Shown here in pieces: positions 22,552 through 33,514 of a stretch of DNA of 64,000 nucleotides. The stretch spans positions 806,001 to 870,000 of the forward strand of contig CADCXA010000066.1 in the NCBI GenBank assembly GCA_902806565.1, in the 5' to 3' direction. Every line of letters starts with the position of its first letter. Within the stretch, counting starts at the first letter, position 1. A program made the translations under genes and the position numbers. A model generated the notes under the pieces. The model was not told the DNA's origin. It did not search any database and was given only the letters and a program-made list of their open reading frames with translations. Source of the DNA: Hypoxylon rubiginosum (Eukaryota > Ascomycota > Sordariomycetes > Xylariales > Hypoxylaceae).

Positions 22552-23703
22552 ATGTTGACCCGACGTATCGCACGAACAGCGGCGGCAGCTCCGCGCTCAT
22601 TGCGAGCATTTAGCTCCACCGCTGCTAACCAGCGTAAACCCATACTGGCCGACATTACTCCCGAAGGCGTCGATTCTTTCAATGCGAGGCAAAAGGACTT
22701 CCGCGAGCAGTTAGCAAGAGCACAGCAAGAGAGAGAAGCAAGTAGGTTCAATAGAAAACTATCATCTAATACTTCCCCTTCGTCTCCCGCTGCCGAATCC
22801 TCTCAGGGCTTGGGCTCATTGAGTAATGTCGCAGGGCAACGAGCGGAGCTGGCGAACAAGTCGAGCACAGAAGCCGACCAACCAGATTCTCTCCTCTCTA
22901 GGGTCATCTACGGAACAAAAGAAGGACGCGAGCTGGATGCCCAGCTCGAAGCAAGTTTCTCCGCAGTTCTGGCCCGTGGCAAGTATGTACACTCAATCGT
23001 TTTCCACGAAGTACTGCCCGACAAGGTAGACGAATATACGGCGCTGGTAGGAGACTGGTATCCGCGCATGGCCTCCCTGCAGGAGAATAAGGTTCACCTT
23101 GTCGGAAGCTGGCGAACGGAGGTGGGCGACTGTGACACATTCGGTAAGTTATATATCTGGAGGCATAATCTAAACGCTTCGCTTTGACCATGGCAATATA
23201 CTAATAGAGATTCCAAAGTCCACATCTGGGAGTACCAACGCTACCAAGGATATCACCAATCCCTACATTCTATCTCCAGACATCCCGACTTTCCCGAGTT
23301 CGACAGGAAGCTTAAGACGCTCATCAAGTCGAAGAACACGTCGATTATGCAGGAGTTCTCATTCTGGCCGACTACCGCTCCCCGCCAACTTGGTGGCCTG
23401 TTCGAGCTACGATCCTACACTCTCCACCCCGGTAACCTACTCGAGTGGGAGACGCACTGGCGACGAGGCCTGAAGGCACGAAGAGAAGTCATGGAAGGCG
23501 TCGGAGCTTGGTTTGTGCAAATTGGTGACCTGAACACAGTCCACCACCTTTGGCAGTTTGCCAACCTGGAGGAACGAAAGGTTCGGCGAGAGGAGAGCTG
23601 GAAGCAGGAGGGTTGGGCTGAGACCGTCCACAAGACGGTCCCTCTCATCCAGACCATGAAGTCGAGGATCCTGATCCCAATGCCATGGTCGCCTGTGTCA
23701 TAA
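22552..23703 (+). CDS. NIPSNAP-family mitochondrial protein
   Basis: Two exons (22552-23143, 23219-23703) give 358 aa. The start MLTRRIARTAAAAPRSLRAFSS is a textbook mitochondrial presequence. Two ferredoxin-like NIPSNAP modules follow: residues about 140-250 (KYVHSIVFHEVLPDKVDEYTAL, VHLVGSWRTEVGDCDTFVHIWEY) and the C-terminal one (FELRSYTLHPGNLLEWETHW, GAWFVQIGDLNTVHHLWQF, ending in MKSRILIPMPWSPVS). The family is linked to mitochondrial quality control in animals; in fungi its function is not established. A Ser/Pro/Gln-rich linker separates presequence and first module. Splice phases agree (phase 1). Confidence 0.88.
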
Positions 23704-24161
23704 GGGAGTGTCAAGGATTGAGAAAAGTGGTCTCTTACATCATCGGTGGATTTTGGCCAGAATTGGGCATAAGATATTGAGAATTGGAGTTTGGAATGCG
23801 GCTTTTTCGTAACAGAACAGCAAGCTTGCCGTGAGAGAAATTTGAGATGTCGTGAGCGAAGAGGAATGTGTGCGTGTACTTGTACTGTTGAAATTGGGGA
23901 TCTTGTCACGAGAGTACGGAAGAGTGGAAAACGCCCTCTGGAGGTTTATCATGATCAGTCTTACTGATACCAATACGGAACAATTCAACCTTTTAAATGG
24001 TAAAACTCACTATAATTCCATTGAGACATTTTGTGCTTGTTTTGATTCATTACTATTTTTGACAAGTTGCATGGATTTAAAAAGAGGTATCGCTTTAGTT
24101 CACCTTGATTCCCATTATTAGACTCCAAACTCCACTCTCGCATGGCGTCGAATACCCCCTG
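23704..24161. other. Convergent spacer, no gene recognised
   Basis: 458 bp between the 3' ends of the NIPSNAP and RAV2 genes, AT-rich, presumably both 3' UTRs. Confidence 0.6.
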
Positions 24162-25510
24162 TTAGTTTTCCATCTCTTCCCCCATAACAGCAGCCAGATT
24201 ATGCCGCGCCAAACTCAGCGTGTTCGACAGGGCGTTGAGCTTCGCGGACAGGGACAGGAGACTAGGGTCGGGGCTCTCGACCCTCACCTTCTCGCGCACG
24301 TACACGTCGAACTCTTTCTCCTTCCCTCCTCCACCTCCTCCTCCTCCTCCCCTGCCGCCGGGGGTCTCATGCGGCTCGGCGCCCTCGATGTACGACTCGT
24401 CGTCGCAGCGGTAGCTGAAGACCTTGTCGGCCTCGTCGTGCTCGAGGCGGCGCGTGGTGCCGATGGCGAGGGCGAGCTTGGTGCCGAAGTTGACGGGCGC
24501 GTCGGCGGGCTCGAGCGCCCGCAGGTACAGCACCAGGCACGCGTCCTGGACCGTCACGTACAGCGACAGGTTCCGGCTTATGGGCGGCGTGAAGTGGCCT
24601 AGCGATACCGAGCACGTCGTCCACGCCGTGTCGGGCTTGGGAGGTGTGGGTAGTCTCTGCTGCTGTCCTCCCGCCTCTTGACCCGAGGTAGTGGAGGTAG
24701 GGGTAGGGGTACTGGATACGGGACGAGGCCGGGGACCCCGGACGAGGGCGGCGGCGTCGACGATGTGCTGGGCTAGCAGGCGCAGCTGCGCGGCCAGGTA
24801 CGGGGCGGAGGGGGGCGGGGACGGGCGGCGCTCGTGCTCCTCGAGGTCGAGGCACAGGCCGACGGCGCGGGCGAGCAGGGCGTCGAGGCGCGCGAGGGCC
24901 GGGACGCGCACGGAGCGGGACGGGTCCAGGGCCAGGGTCTGCGGCGGCAGGGTCCGCAGCTTCAGGTGGACGACGCCGCGCACGAGCCGCGTGCCCACGC
25001 GCGTCGTGTGCCCCTTGACCGTCTCGTTGCGCGGCGTCGTCAGCGCCAGCGTGCTGCCGCCGACGATGATGCCACTACCGCCAGCGGCGGCGGCGGCGGC
25101 TTCGTTGCCGTCGGCCGGGGGAGGCGTCAGGAGGGCCGCGCAGTCCTCGAGGCCCCCGCGCAGCTCGACTAGCGTCGACCGCAGCGACGTCAGGAGCCAT
25201 ACTAGCTCGCGGGCCTGTCGGCGTTGTGGTGAGCTGCTGGACCGCTGGAAGTTGTTGAAGGCGGATCGGGAGGAGGGGTACGGGGAATGAGAAGGGGATG
25301 TGACGAGGACAAAGTCTTCTCGGACGAGAAGCGTGGTGTGCATAGTGCTTAGGGGGTGTATTATAGGACACTACTTATATATGCATAGGTTGCGGCTAGG
25401 GTTGGGGTATAAGAAATGAATGGGCGAGGAGGATTGCATCGCACCTGTGTGGCATCTTCTTGGATTTTAAGCTCGTCGGGCGAGATGGGAGGCCAGATCT
25501 CAACGGACAT
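24162..25510 (-). CDS. RAVE complex subunit 2 / Rogdi-family protein
   Basis: The RAVE complex promotes reassembly of the vacuolar H+-ATPase; Rogdi/Rav2 is its adaptor subunit. I read exon 1 as 25445-25510 (MSVEIWPPISPDELKIQEDATQ) and exon 2 as 24162-25214, starting ARELVWLLTSLRSTLVELRGGLEDC; total 372 aa. The junction Q-ARE..WLL matches the Rogdi pattern, whereas the ATG at 25343 lies in the 230-nt intron and would add an unrelated leader. The end has the Rogdi-like FSYRCDDESYIEGAEP, EKVRVESPDPSLLSLSAKLNALSNTLSLARHNLAAVMG. A run of nine glycines lies in the loop before KEKEFDVY, and the middle is very GC-rich with Pro/Thr runs. Family assignment is from pattern memory rather than alignment. 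Confidence 0.8.
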
Positions 25511-25961
25511 TGTGGTAGATGGTTGCTGGCTGGCATAGGCAGCCACATTTCAAGTAGCCATTCGATGGTGGATGATATATCGTGAGATGTCGCTCTAACT
25601 CTTTGAGACTTGGGTAAACGGTTAGTTAAGTTGAAGCCTGTAGGATAAGTGGAGAGCTCTTACTGGTGATTGCTCGATTGGGGAAGGCGGTGTGAAATGA
25701 TAGGCGGATAGGCTAGGGCGAAGCTGCGATAACAATTATGGTTTCGTTCGCCCGTTCGACTTATCTTTTCTGCCGGGTACCCACGTCATTTTTCGATGCT
25801 GCTAAGACGAGCTACGAACTTATTACACCAGCCCTTCGATCAAGACAGACACATCTCCAATGTGGCCACGGTGTTAGAATCCATGGATTGAGGCCGAAAG
25901 AAAGCCCAGGGACAGGTCTTCGTAATAACTCACTTCTTGATACGCCGACACACCCATATTC
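25511..25961. promoter_or_regulatory. Divergent promoter of RAV2 and POP7
   Basis: 451 bp between outward start codons; no other gene or named site was recognised in it. Confidence 0.55.
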
Positions 25962-26606
25962 ATGGCTCCCGAAAGCCGATCCAAACCGCATTCGCAGGTG
26001 CCTGGAGACGCCCCCAAGCCAAAGCTCCCACCAATACCGAAAGGTCTGATCTCTGACCGAACTACTTTTACCTAGCCAGTATCGCATGATTCTGACAGTT
26101 TCCTAGGATCCACCATTCGCCGCCGACCCATCCCAACACGACCCCCCTCCACACACGCCTCGCGCCGCATCTATGTGACAGCGAGGACGCCATTCCGGTC
26201 CGTGACGACGCGCGTGCGGAAGCAGCTCGACAAGAACCTACGCTCGGCGTCCGCCTCCAGCAAGGCCTTCACGAACCGGCTGGCCGGCGATAAGAACGCG
26301 TCGCTGGACGACCGGGTCCGCGCCATCTCGGCGCGGACGCGCCCCGGCGGTAACGGCAGCGGGATCGGGATCGGGCTCGAGGATGCCGGCGAGGTCGTCG
26401 TCTTGGGCACGGGCCACGCCATACAGCGCATCGTCGAGGTGGCCCTGTTCTTCCAGAAGCAGGCCGATTGCGTCGTCCAGCTGACAACGGGGAGCGTGGG
26501 CGCCGTAGATGATGTGGTAGAGGAGGGCGACGAGGAGTGGGGCGGCGAGGGCCAGGAGAGGGTGCGGATGATGAGTTCCCTGGAGGCGTCGATTAAGCTG
26601 AGATGA
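25962..26606 (+). CDS. pop7: RNase P/MRP subunit POP7 (Rpp20, Alba fold)
   Basis: A protein subunit of ribonucleases P and MRP, needed for tRNA and rRNA processing in nucleus and nucleolus. Two exons (25962-26043, 26107-26606) give 193 aa. Exon 1 codes MAPESRSKPHSQVPGDAPK with a Pro-rich end; exon 2 continues GSTIRRRPIPTRPP, then the Alba-type core RIYVTARTPFRSVTTRVRKQL, EVVVLGTGHAIQRIVEVALFF and VVQLTTGSVGAVDDV. The Lys/Arg stretch and the GTGHAI..VALFFQ helix are the hallmarks of Rpp20. The 3' half of the gene is very GC-rich and has a Gly/Ile low-complexity loop (GGNGSGIGIGLEDAG). An internal ATG at 26175 would cut the core strand, so the spliced upstream start is preferred. Confidence 0.86.
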
Positions 26607-27508
26607 TGCGTCGATCTATCGTGCGAAACAACTTATCGTCCGCCCTCTAATGGTCTTTGATACCATGGGCAAGTGGAAAGCCAACTGAACTATTCAGTTA
26701 GTCGAGGCAATGCTAAATAAAGGCCGCGGCAGGGTGCCAGGGTGCCTATGAGCGCCCACTACTCTTAACTCAGACGACCGTGACGCAAGTAAGCCAGATA
26801 TTGATCGGCTTTCATACCATTGCTACCTTCCATGGAAACCAACGTCGGCCAATCTGGCTTACGACAAGTACAGAGGGGGCCGCGAATGCCAGCCGCGTCG
26901 AAGTTCCACCACCAACATAATACTCGCCAGAGACGACAAGAGAGCCGAATGGAAATTTTATGACTTCGACCTTAGATCGAGTTTCGGGGTATCTTGAAGA
27001 AATCGAACCCTATTCAGGCAAAATATCTTGGGGTGGCCAACATCCTATGGATCTCGAGAATCTTAAGAAGCGACGTTCATCACGTTCTCTCACCCCAATA
27101 TACGTCCATGAGGTAGACAGTCTTGTCCATATCAGTACCTCTCAATCGACCATAGGAGTAAATTCTGGCCTCTTAATACCTATCCCACTATGCATATGAC
27201 GACGCGGAGTTAATTGAAAACATTACTTTAGCTCTACCAAACTACGCCTCATATCATGTTTACGCAATGTCGATTCAGGAGAATAATTTTAAGCCTAGCA
27301 TGAGACGAGGAAACCAACGGATTCCATAGAAGACGGTTCAAGCATGAATGCAAACTCACTATGGCTATCGAGAGAAACGCAGATGCCAGGAATTGATTTA
27401 TGTGTCAGAGCTACTCTACTACCCCTTTATACCAAGTCTATGACACCGGCATTAAGGCATCGTACTTCAAAAATCCAACACATCTGACCTTTTTCCCATC
27501 TAAGTACT
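26607..27508. other. Intergenic, no gene recognised
   Basis: A 79-codon ORF at 26960-27199 is the only sizeable one and shows no recognisable features. The region separates the housekeeping block from the accessory stretch downstream. Confidence 0.5.
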
Positions 27509-28605
27509 TTACGCCACTACTTCTGTTCCCGTGATTCTCTTAAAATCCCCCATGATATAATCCCATACTTTCTCCGCTGTGCCATCCTTTCTGAACTGGT
27601 GCAGAAGTTCCTCCACTTTGCGCGACACGCTCTCCCCCTTGACATCCACCGAGTACATCCCGCTGCCCTCGTGTCCGTCAATGCCTCTGGCCGTCGACAG
27701 TGGGCCTTCCAATGCTACACCAGCAGCAGTTGCGCCGTCCTGACAAGCCGCGTACATGGCGCTGGTGGCATAGAACAGATGTCGCTCGCCGCACTCGGCC
27801 GGCAGCGTCTCGACGAGAGGCTGCAGGACCGAAAATATACCAACTAGGATGGACATCTTCAATCCCTGGGCGTCGCGCGAGATGCCGCTCCTGACGATGC
27901 CCGGCATCGTGTGGACGAAGCCGACGCCGGGCGCCCGCCGCGCCGCCTCCCCTAGCAGTAGCGTCTGCACGGAGGCGGCCTGGTTCCGCCACTTGGTGAG
28001 CGGGAAGCCTCGGCCCGCGATGTTGTCCAGGTCGATCGGGCCCTCGCAGGTCGCCGCTTGCACGCTGACGACGCGGCGGAGGGAGCTCGCGTTCTGGAGG
28101 AGCGGGAGCAGGTTTAGGATGAAGCGCATGCGTGAATGCATGATGAGACAGGAAGCAAGGGGTAACCCTTCAGACGTCGCTATAAAAAAAGTTCGAAGAT
28201 TAGATCACTGATTGGAGAAGGGGGAGAAAGGGTCCAAGCAGGGCAGGACATACTTTTGGCAAAGCCCATGCTCCCTTGGCTCTGAAAGAGGATGTTGATA
28301 TCTTTCTCTCTGCTTTTGATATGGCGACATACGTCGTCGACGTTCTTCAGCAGGCTCACATCGGCCTCTATGAACTCGAATGTGCCGCCGCTACCGAGCT
28401 GCTTGCACTCGCCGATGATGCGGTCGGCCGCTTCCCGGGACCGGCCGACGATGTAGACTCTAGGCTTCGAAGCGTACTTGGCCAGCGTCTTCACCGTGTA
28501 CTCGCCGACGCCGCTAGTACCTCCCACGAAGACCGCTACGAGGCCGGCAGGGAACGTGGCTGCGACGCGTTCGTTCGACGCGGTGACTTGGGAAAGAGCA
28601 ACCAT
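27509..28605 (-). CDS. Short-chain dehydrogenase/reductase-like protein
   Basis: Two exons (28254-28605, 27509-28179) give 340 aa. The N-terminus has a Rossmann NAD(P)-binding motif: VAVFVGGTSGVGEYTVKTLA (Gly-rich loop at residues 28-34), then RVYIVGRSREAADRII and the acidic FIEADVSLLKNVDDVC. The spliced junction yields FAKTTSEGLPL. In related fungal enzymes the catalytic Tyr falls in a YYxRMRF-type segment; here that place reads MHSRMRFILNLLPLL, so the Tyr seems replaced and activity is doubtful or altered. The C-terminus carries the helices typical of this extended fungal subgroup (GEHLFYATSAMYA-like: GERHLFYATSAMYA). It sits 270 bp downstream of a Zn2Cys6 regulator on the same strand, and the promoters of both share a 27-bp element. 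Substrate unknown. Confidence 0.8.
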
Positions 28606-28712
28606 GGTTTCGATTTGAGCTGATCAAGGAATGGAATGATCAGGCCTGAGACGATGCAAGGTCGGGGCAGCGTCCGATTTATCATTATGCCTCCCTTCGC
28701 TATCTCCGAATG

Positions 28713-28739
28713 GCGCTAAGCCAAGTACAGCGATACGAG
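28713..28739 (-). promoter_or_regulatory. Shared 27-bp element, copy in the dehydrogenase promoter
   Basis: Lies 108-134 bp upstream of the dehydrogenase start. It matches the element at 30553-30579 at 26 of 27 positions (core GCTAAGCCAAGTAC followed by RGCGATACGAG, with one A/G difference), in the same orientation relative to its gene. Flanking sequence is unrelated, apart from a nearby ATCTCC, which argues against a recent segment duplication. Inferred to be a regulator binding site. Confidence 0.6.
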
Positions 28740-28874
28740 ACTAAAAGGAAAAGGGGGTCGAAGTCTTGAGGATCTTGTCTCGCCTACACAAGTAATCACC
28801 TGTTCCCCACCTAACTGGGAGCCGATCTGGGCACAATGAGGACCTAGCTTGGGGGTTTAGCTTCACCTCGGACT

Positions 28875-30376
28875 CTACGCATCAACTTGTTTACTGCTGC
28901 TCTCTTTCATTAACCATTCCTTCAGGTTTGCTTCAGAGACAGTCGCACGCTTGTGCGCCCACCAGCACTCGTCCGGGGGAAGCAGTATCTTGGCAGCGTG
29001 GTAGAAATGGTAGAGCAAAGAAAGAGCGTGCGGGTCTCCTTGCTGGACCATAGATGAAAAGGGACCGCGGCGTCCCTGCTGGGCCACGGCGAATGGGCCG
29101 TGGCAAATCACGGGAAACGAGAGGATGTACCTTGCCAGGTCGGAAAATAATAGGGCTGACTTGGCACCGTCATGGTCCAGCGGCTGTGCCTCGGGGAGAA
29201 ACGAGAGGACGAGGCAGAGCCGGGCGATGACGGGCGCGTATCCGTCGTCCACCGGTTCAGGCTCGTTTTTTGCTTGGGAGACACGGTGCTGCCATAGGTT
29301 CGAAACGGCCAGGTCCGTATTTTCCAGGCACGGGAGAGGAACGTCGAGCAGTTCCGGACCGATCGGGCGAGTGTGCGAGAAGAACTGTTGATATTTTGCC
29401 AGCGTGCCGTTGCTGATCCGCGCGGCCGCGACGAGGCTGTCCATGGGATTGTACCGAAGGAGCGGCAGGAACTTGGACGGCTGGCCGGAAAGGAGCGGAA
29501 CGCTCTTCAGGAAGACCTCTTTGAGGCTAGAGCCCATGGCGAAGACGCGGTCCCTCGTCGGGTCGAACGATACGGCGGTATCGTCCTGGTCCGGGGAAAA
29601 GTCGGTGCTAGTCCATGCTTCGTACTGGAGCAGAAGGGAGGTGGCGATGAAAGCATCGATGTGGGTCAATTTGAAATTATTGGACAGCTCATGCCGGAAC
29701 CCGGGAAGTGCTCGGCACAGGTGGCTGGCTGCCGCTCTCGGGTATGTGGCATCGTCTGGCCGTAAGAAGGCGAGATGTCGTGCGGTCACGCATAGAATGG
29801 TGTTCATCAAGAATTCAAACTGGAAGGAAAGCTGGACTGCGTGATCCCAGACTTCGGGACTGAGCATGAGCGTATGGCGCGTACTTGTCTGGAAGTGGTG
29901 AAATAGCTTCAGGTGGTGGAGGTTCACGGCGGCGTCCGTCGGTCCAAAGCTGGGAAGGGGGGTGTCAACCGGCTTCGGTATCGAAGGGGCTGCTGCTGAC
30001 ACTCCTCGATCGCACCGTGTGAGGCGTTGGCAGCGTTCTCCCCTCCGCGAGCAATTTGTGCAATGTGCCCCATCGTTACCTTCATTACACTATAGAGCCA
30101 TACAGCATTAGCTTGCAGGGGCTATAATAAGCCATTAGAAGTCTATGCACCCACCTTGACTCGCCGCCTCCGGCAGTTTTCACAACCCGTCCGAGACTTC
30201 TGATGAGCCCGCCGCTGCCTCGATGGATCAACAGCTAAGGCTTTGGGGATCTCGGAGAGAACCTGGTCCCTACATGTGCTCGACGCTGACGAGAGGACAA
30301 AGGTATTGGTAAAGTCATCTAGAGAGGGTCCGCTTTTCGCCGCGCCTAGCACAGCAGAATATTGGTTCGAGAACAT
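28875..30376 (-). CDS. Zn2Cys6 binuclear-cluster transcription factor
   Basis: A fungal-specific nuclear regulator. Two exons (30155-30376 and 28875-30089) give 478 aa. The zinc cluster is split exactly by the intron: exon 1 ends SRTGCENCRRRRVK and exon 2 begins CNEGNDGAHCTNCSRRGERC, placing Cys at about 65, 68, 75, 84, 87 and 94 in the standard C-x2-C-x6-C-x8-C-x2-C-x6-C spacing. The rest (LFHHFQTSTRHTLML, FLMNTILCVTARHLAFLRP, ALLLQYEAWTST-like segments) is the helical regulatory part found in fungal factors related to sterol-uptake control protein type regulators. The 74 residues before the cluster are unusual, as the cluster commonly lies near the N-terminus. Its promoter and that of the adjacent dehydrogenase share a 27-bp element, suggesting autoregulation and a dedicated target. 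Confidence 0.87.
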
Positions 30377-30552
30377 GACGGACGAAGATAACGCCCCAAT
30401 CTAGTTCGTATGAGAGTTTTAGGAAAGAAACATGTTTGCGATTCAGGTTTATGGCCGACAGAAGAGGGCCGAGGGTAGGAGGTTGACCAGATAACCCCTG
30501 GATGCTCTATCTCCGAAGCTATCTCCACTAGAACCGTCCATAGGGATCTCCA

Positions 30553-30579
30553 GCGCTAAGCCAAGTACGGCGATACGAG
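30553..30579 (-). promoter_or_regulatory. Shared 27-bp element, copy in the regulator promoter
   Basis: Lies 177-203 bp upstream of the Zn2Cys6 gene start and matches 28713-28739 at 26 of 27 positions, same orientation. See that entry. Confidence 0.6.
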
Positions 30580-30628
30580 CCTAGTTGAACATGACACCAA
30601 CATAAATAATGAAGGATCAGCTTGCATC

Positions 30629-31130
30629 TTGTGGGCTATTGGTAAAAATCGACGGAGATGTAGTAAACGTTGTCACGAGTCGGCAAAGGACTTCTTCCAG
30701 AGTGAGCAGGTCAATATTGAAGGTATCAGCATGTTCCTCATGAACCACACCGCCCATCAGACTCTTATGCGGACTTGCCTGGCAATCATTGAAGGAAGTT
30801 ACACATTACTCAGCCAGTATACCTCCGGTCACATTTCCTTCCGCGGTCTCATCTCGCGGAAGGATAACTATGGCCGGACGCCGTTTTTCTGGGTCGCCGC
30901 CCGGGGCCACCGCGACGTGGTGGAGTTGTTGCTTGATCAAGGTGCCCGGATCAATTCCAAAGATCGGAGCAAATTGATCGCACTCCATCGTGTCTCTACT
31001 GCTTGACCGGTCCGCCAGGGTCGAGGGTAAAGCCACCTACGGCAACACGCCGTTGATTCGAGCTATCTAGGCGAATTCCAAGGAGATCATCAAGCTGCTT
31101 CTTGAACACGGGGCGCCGGTGGATGGGTTG
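30629..31130 (+). pseudogene. Decayed ankyrin-repeat gene fragment
   Basis: Ankyrin-repeat sequence is clear but broken. One frame reads DNYGRTPFFWVAARGHRDVVELLLDQGARINSKD; about 20 codons later the repeat continues in a different frame (VSLLLDRSARVEGKATYGNTPLIRAI), then meets a TAG at 31069-31071 and continues ANSKEIIKLLLEHGAPVDGL. The TAG stands where CAG would fit, a C-to-T change. The frameshift lies between about 30975 and 30990. No start or full-length protein is preserved. Fragments of large ankyrin proteins are common near HET-type and repeat-rich regions of such genomes. Confidence 0.75.
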
Positions 31131-31498
31131 CCCACCCCCCCCTCGATTTTGATAGATTGGCGCATCAGCATATAGATAAGTCTTGAATCTAACAATACTT
31201 AATGAGCGAATCGTTTATCAGCGTCCTCGTCAATTAGCGCGCCACCGCATTAAAAGGATTGGGAGGGAAAAAATCGGCGTTTTTTTCCTGCGATGTTTGC
31301 CCATTCCTCCTCTCTTCTTCCACTCTTCCTCTTACAAACTCGAGCCTTTGCCTTATTTTCCAATTACCCCTGAGTTTCAGTCAGCGCACCTCTCGATTAC
31401 CCTTTCCTCCGCTCTGCCTTTTATAAATCAGGCTTTCAGACATTCTTTGCCTTGTCTTCATCTACCACCATCCCCAGGCTTCACACAAGGTATCGATA

Positions 31499-32584
31499 AT
31501 GTCCGGACCAGAAGTTAAGAAACGGCACGCGCAGGTGGTCTATAACGGCACAGTGGAGGCGCCCACAACCCAGCCCACGACTAAAGCCCGAACCGTGGCA
31601 TGGCATGAGGCCGCCGAATGGTAGCGGGATAATAAATACATCTTCAGTGGCTTTCGCCCGGAAAAAGCAGATTATCTAGAGATCCTCACCAGCCTAACGT
31701 TCTTGCACAACGAGACTTGTAATGTATATACCCACCTGGTCGGGGCTCTACTCCTACCGCTGATCGCGACCGCGTTCATGCGGGTCCTCTCCGAGCCTCA
31801 ATTCCTCAACGTCTCGGGAATAGACTTTTTCATGTTCAGAATCTTCTTTTGGTCTGCGGAATGTTGTTTAATCCTCAGTGCTGCTTTCCACCTACTAGGG
31901 TCCCACTCACAAGGCGCAGAACAATTATGGCATCAAATGGATCTGATGGGGATTGTCATCGCGATCCTGGGCACATTTATTCCGGGCATCTTTTATATAT
32001 TCACCTGTGAACCGGGCTTGCAAAAATTACACTCTGCTATTGTCAGTTATTCTAAGCGATTACCGCCTCCCATTCTTCCCCTCGCCCCAAGTTTAGGCCC
32101 CGCGATATGCTAACATGAGTTAGATCACAATTTCGGGCTGCGCCACCGCTGCTCTGCTCTCGATACCTAGATATAGAACGCAACGCTGGCGGAATGTGAA
32201 GGTAGGCTCCTTCGTTGCGCTCGGCGCGTCAGCACTCATCCCGCTACTGCATGGAGTTCAGCTTTATGGGCTCGAGTACATGCTTCAGTACTCGGGGATG
32301 AAATGGTATCTGCTGGAGATTGTGTCCTATGGGGTCGGAGTCGGTCTTTACGGGGTAAGCTTGCACGCTCGCTGTTCACTTTTTGATCTGATCAAGAGTT
32401 ACAGTTTCGAATCCCAGAGCGCCTCGCTCCCGGCAAATTCGACATCTGGGGCAGCTCACACCAGATCTTTCACATTGCTATCTTGTGCGGCATGTATCTG
32501 CACGCAGTCGCCCTTACGCAAGCTTTCACGGCGTACCATACATTGGATATATGTAACATCAAGGCTGCTCATCGGGCAAGCTGA
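31499..32584 (+). pseudogene. PAQR/ADIPOR-like (IZH-type) seven-helix membrane protein with premature stop
   Basis: Three exons (31499-32041, 32124-32354, 32405-32584) would code 317 aa. The sequence has the PAQR family landmarks: EAAEW then YIFSGFRPEKADYLEILTSL, HNETCNVYTHLVGAL, SAAFHLLGSHSQ (Ser and His of the zinc site), and the C-terminal [17 protein letters not shown] with the paired His. Splice phases are all consistent and the last 60 codons are intact. One in-frame TAG at codon 42 (31622-31624) interrupts it, where relatives have Gln (CAG), so a single C-to-T change would explain it. No plausible intron removes it (a GT..AG pair flanking it is only 27 nt apart). It may be a recent pseudogene, a readthrough gene or a base error. 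Fungal homologues act in zinc and lipid homeostasis. Confidence 0.78.
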
Positions 32585-33429
32585 ATATAATACCTAAGCT
32601 ACGTATCGTAAACATTGATTTTTACAAACCAAGGTGAGTGACACGTTTCTCGTATCATTAATTTCAACCGTTACGATGAAATCTCTATTCAACTCATTAA
32701 CATAAGGACTAGCTAGGTGGTCTTAAATGCCAATTTTATATCCTATCCGTCTTGGCTTAGCCGATTCAAGAAATTTACCTATTCCATTCTATCTTTTCAA
32801 CTACTGGGGCTATGGTAACTACCTAGTTACTAGCCTATACTAGGTAGTATGGGCTGGAAGGTTTATATTTATAATGGAAGGTTGAGTCATTTTATGAGGG
32901 AATAATCTAACTTGCCATTCAAGAATCAAGTATTAGCAATTAGGTAATTACCAAATTGAGTCTTCCATTTAAAAGCAATATTGTATGCTAATTAGACTGA
33001 ATTGAAATTTCTTTTATCCCAAAGGCCTTCACAGTTTGGGCATCTTGACCTTCCACACTCTGAGCAAGCATTATTGGTGCTGATTAGCATCGGACCGCTT
33101 CCACAATGACACTAAGATATTTGTTAGCCATCCTAGCATCAGGGAATAAGATATAAGATATGGCACTTACATAATACCAGCTTCTTCCGGGGCCACTGCT
33201 TACCCCAAACTACTACTACTTCCGGCCATTGATCTAGGGAGGGTGTGTTTGGAAACGAAGACAATATACATAGCTGGTCTTATTTTTTCATATTGCATGC
33301 ATTCCATAATCAGAAAGCAAAGTGAAGACCATGTTAACTAGTAAATAGGAGGTCTCTCGAATCACAACAGCATTGCCAATGTGTCTGATGGCGATAATTA
33401 CTAAGAGCTGACTAATCTTCCCTGCAGAA
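32585..33429. other. Intergenic flank of the AT-rich block
   Basis: No gene recognised; composition falls from average to AT-rich towards the repeat block. A CCTAGTTACTAGCCTATACTAGG-like dyad lies near 32820-32850. Confidence 0.55.
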
Positions 33430-33514
33430 AAGGGGTTGAATTAGACTTATGTAATTATAATATCTTGATTATAAGAAAAAATCATTATAATTAAAAGATA
33501 CAACTTATTTAACT

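Noticed and set aside
25343..25345. ATG at 25343 as start of the RAV2 gene
   Set aside because: It lies within the inferred first intron; using it loses the conserved start and adds an unrelated leader.
24220..25371. Several long ORFs opposite and in other frames over the RAV2 gene
   Set aside because: High GC removes stop codons in all frames; only the Rogdi-like frame shows family motifs. The same applies over the GH76, SQT1, FSH1-type and FAD genes.
26960..27199. 79-aa ORF as a gene
   Set aside because: No domain, unusual composition or splice partners; length expected by chance.
27509..30376. Secondary-metabolite gene cluster
   Set aside because: No polyketide synthase, peptide synthetase or terpene enzyme in the window; the P450 is a fragment over 10 kb away. 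Only a regulator plus one dehydrogenase are supported.
31622..31648. A mini-intron removing the PAQR stop codon
   Set aside because: A GT..AG pair keeps frame but is only 27 nt, shorter than any fungal intron I would accept.
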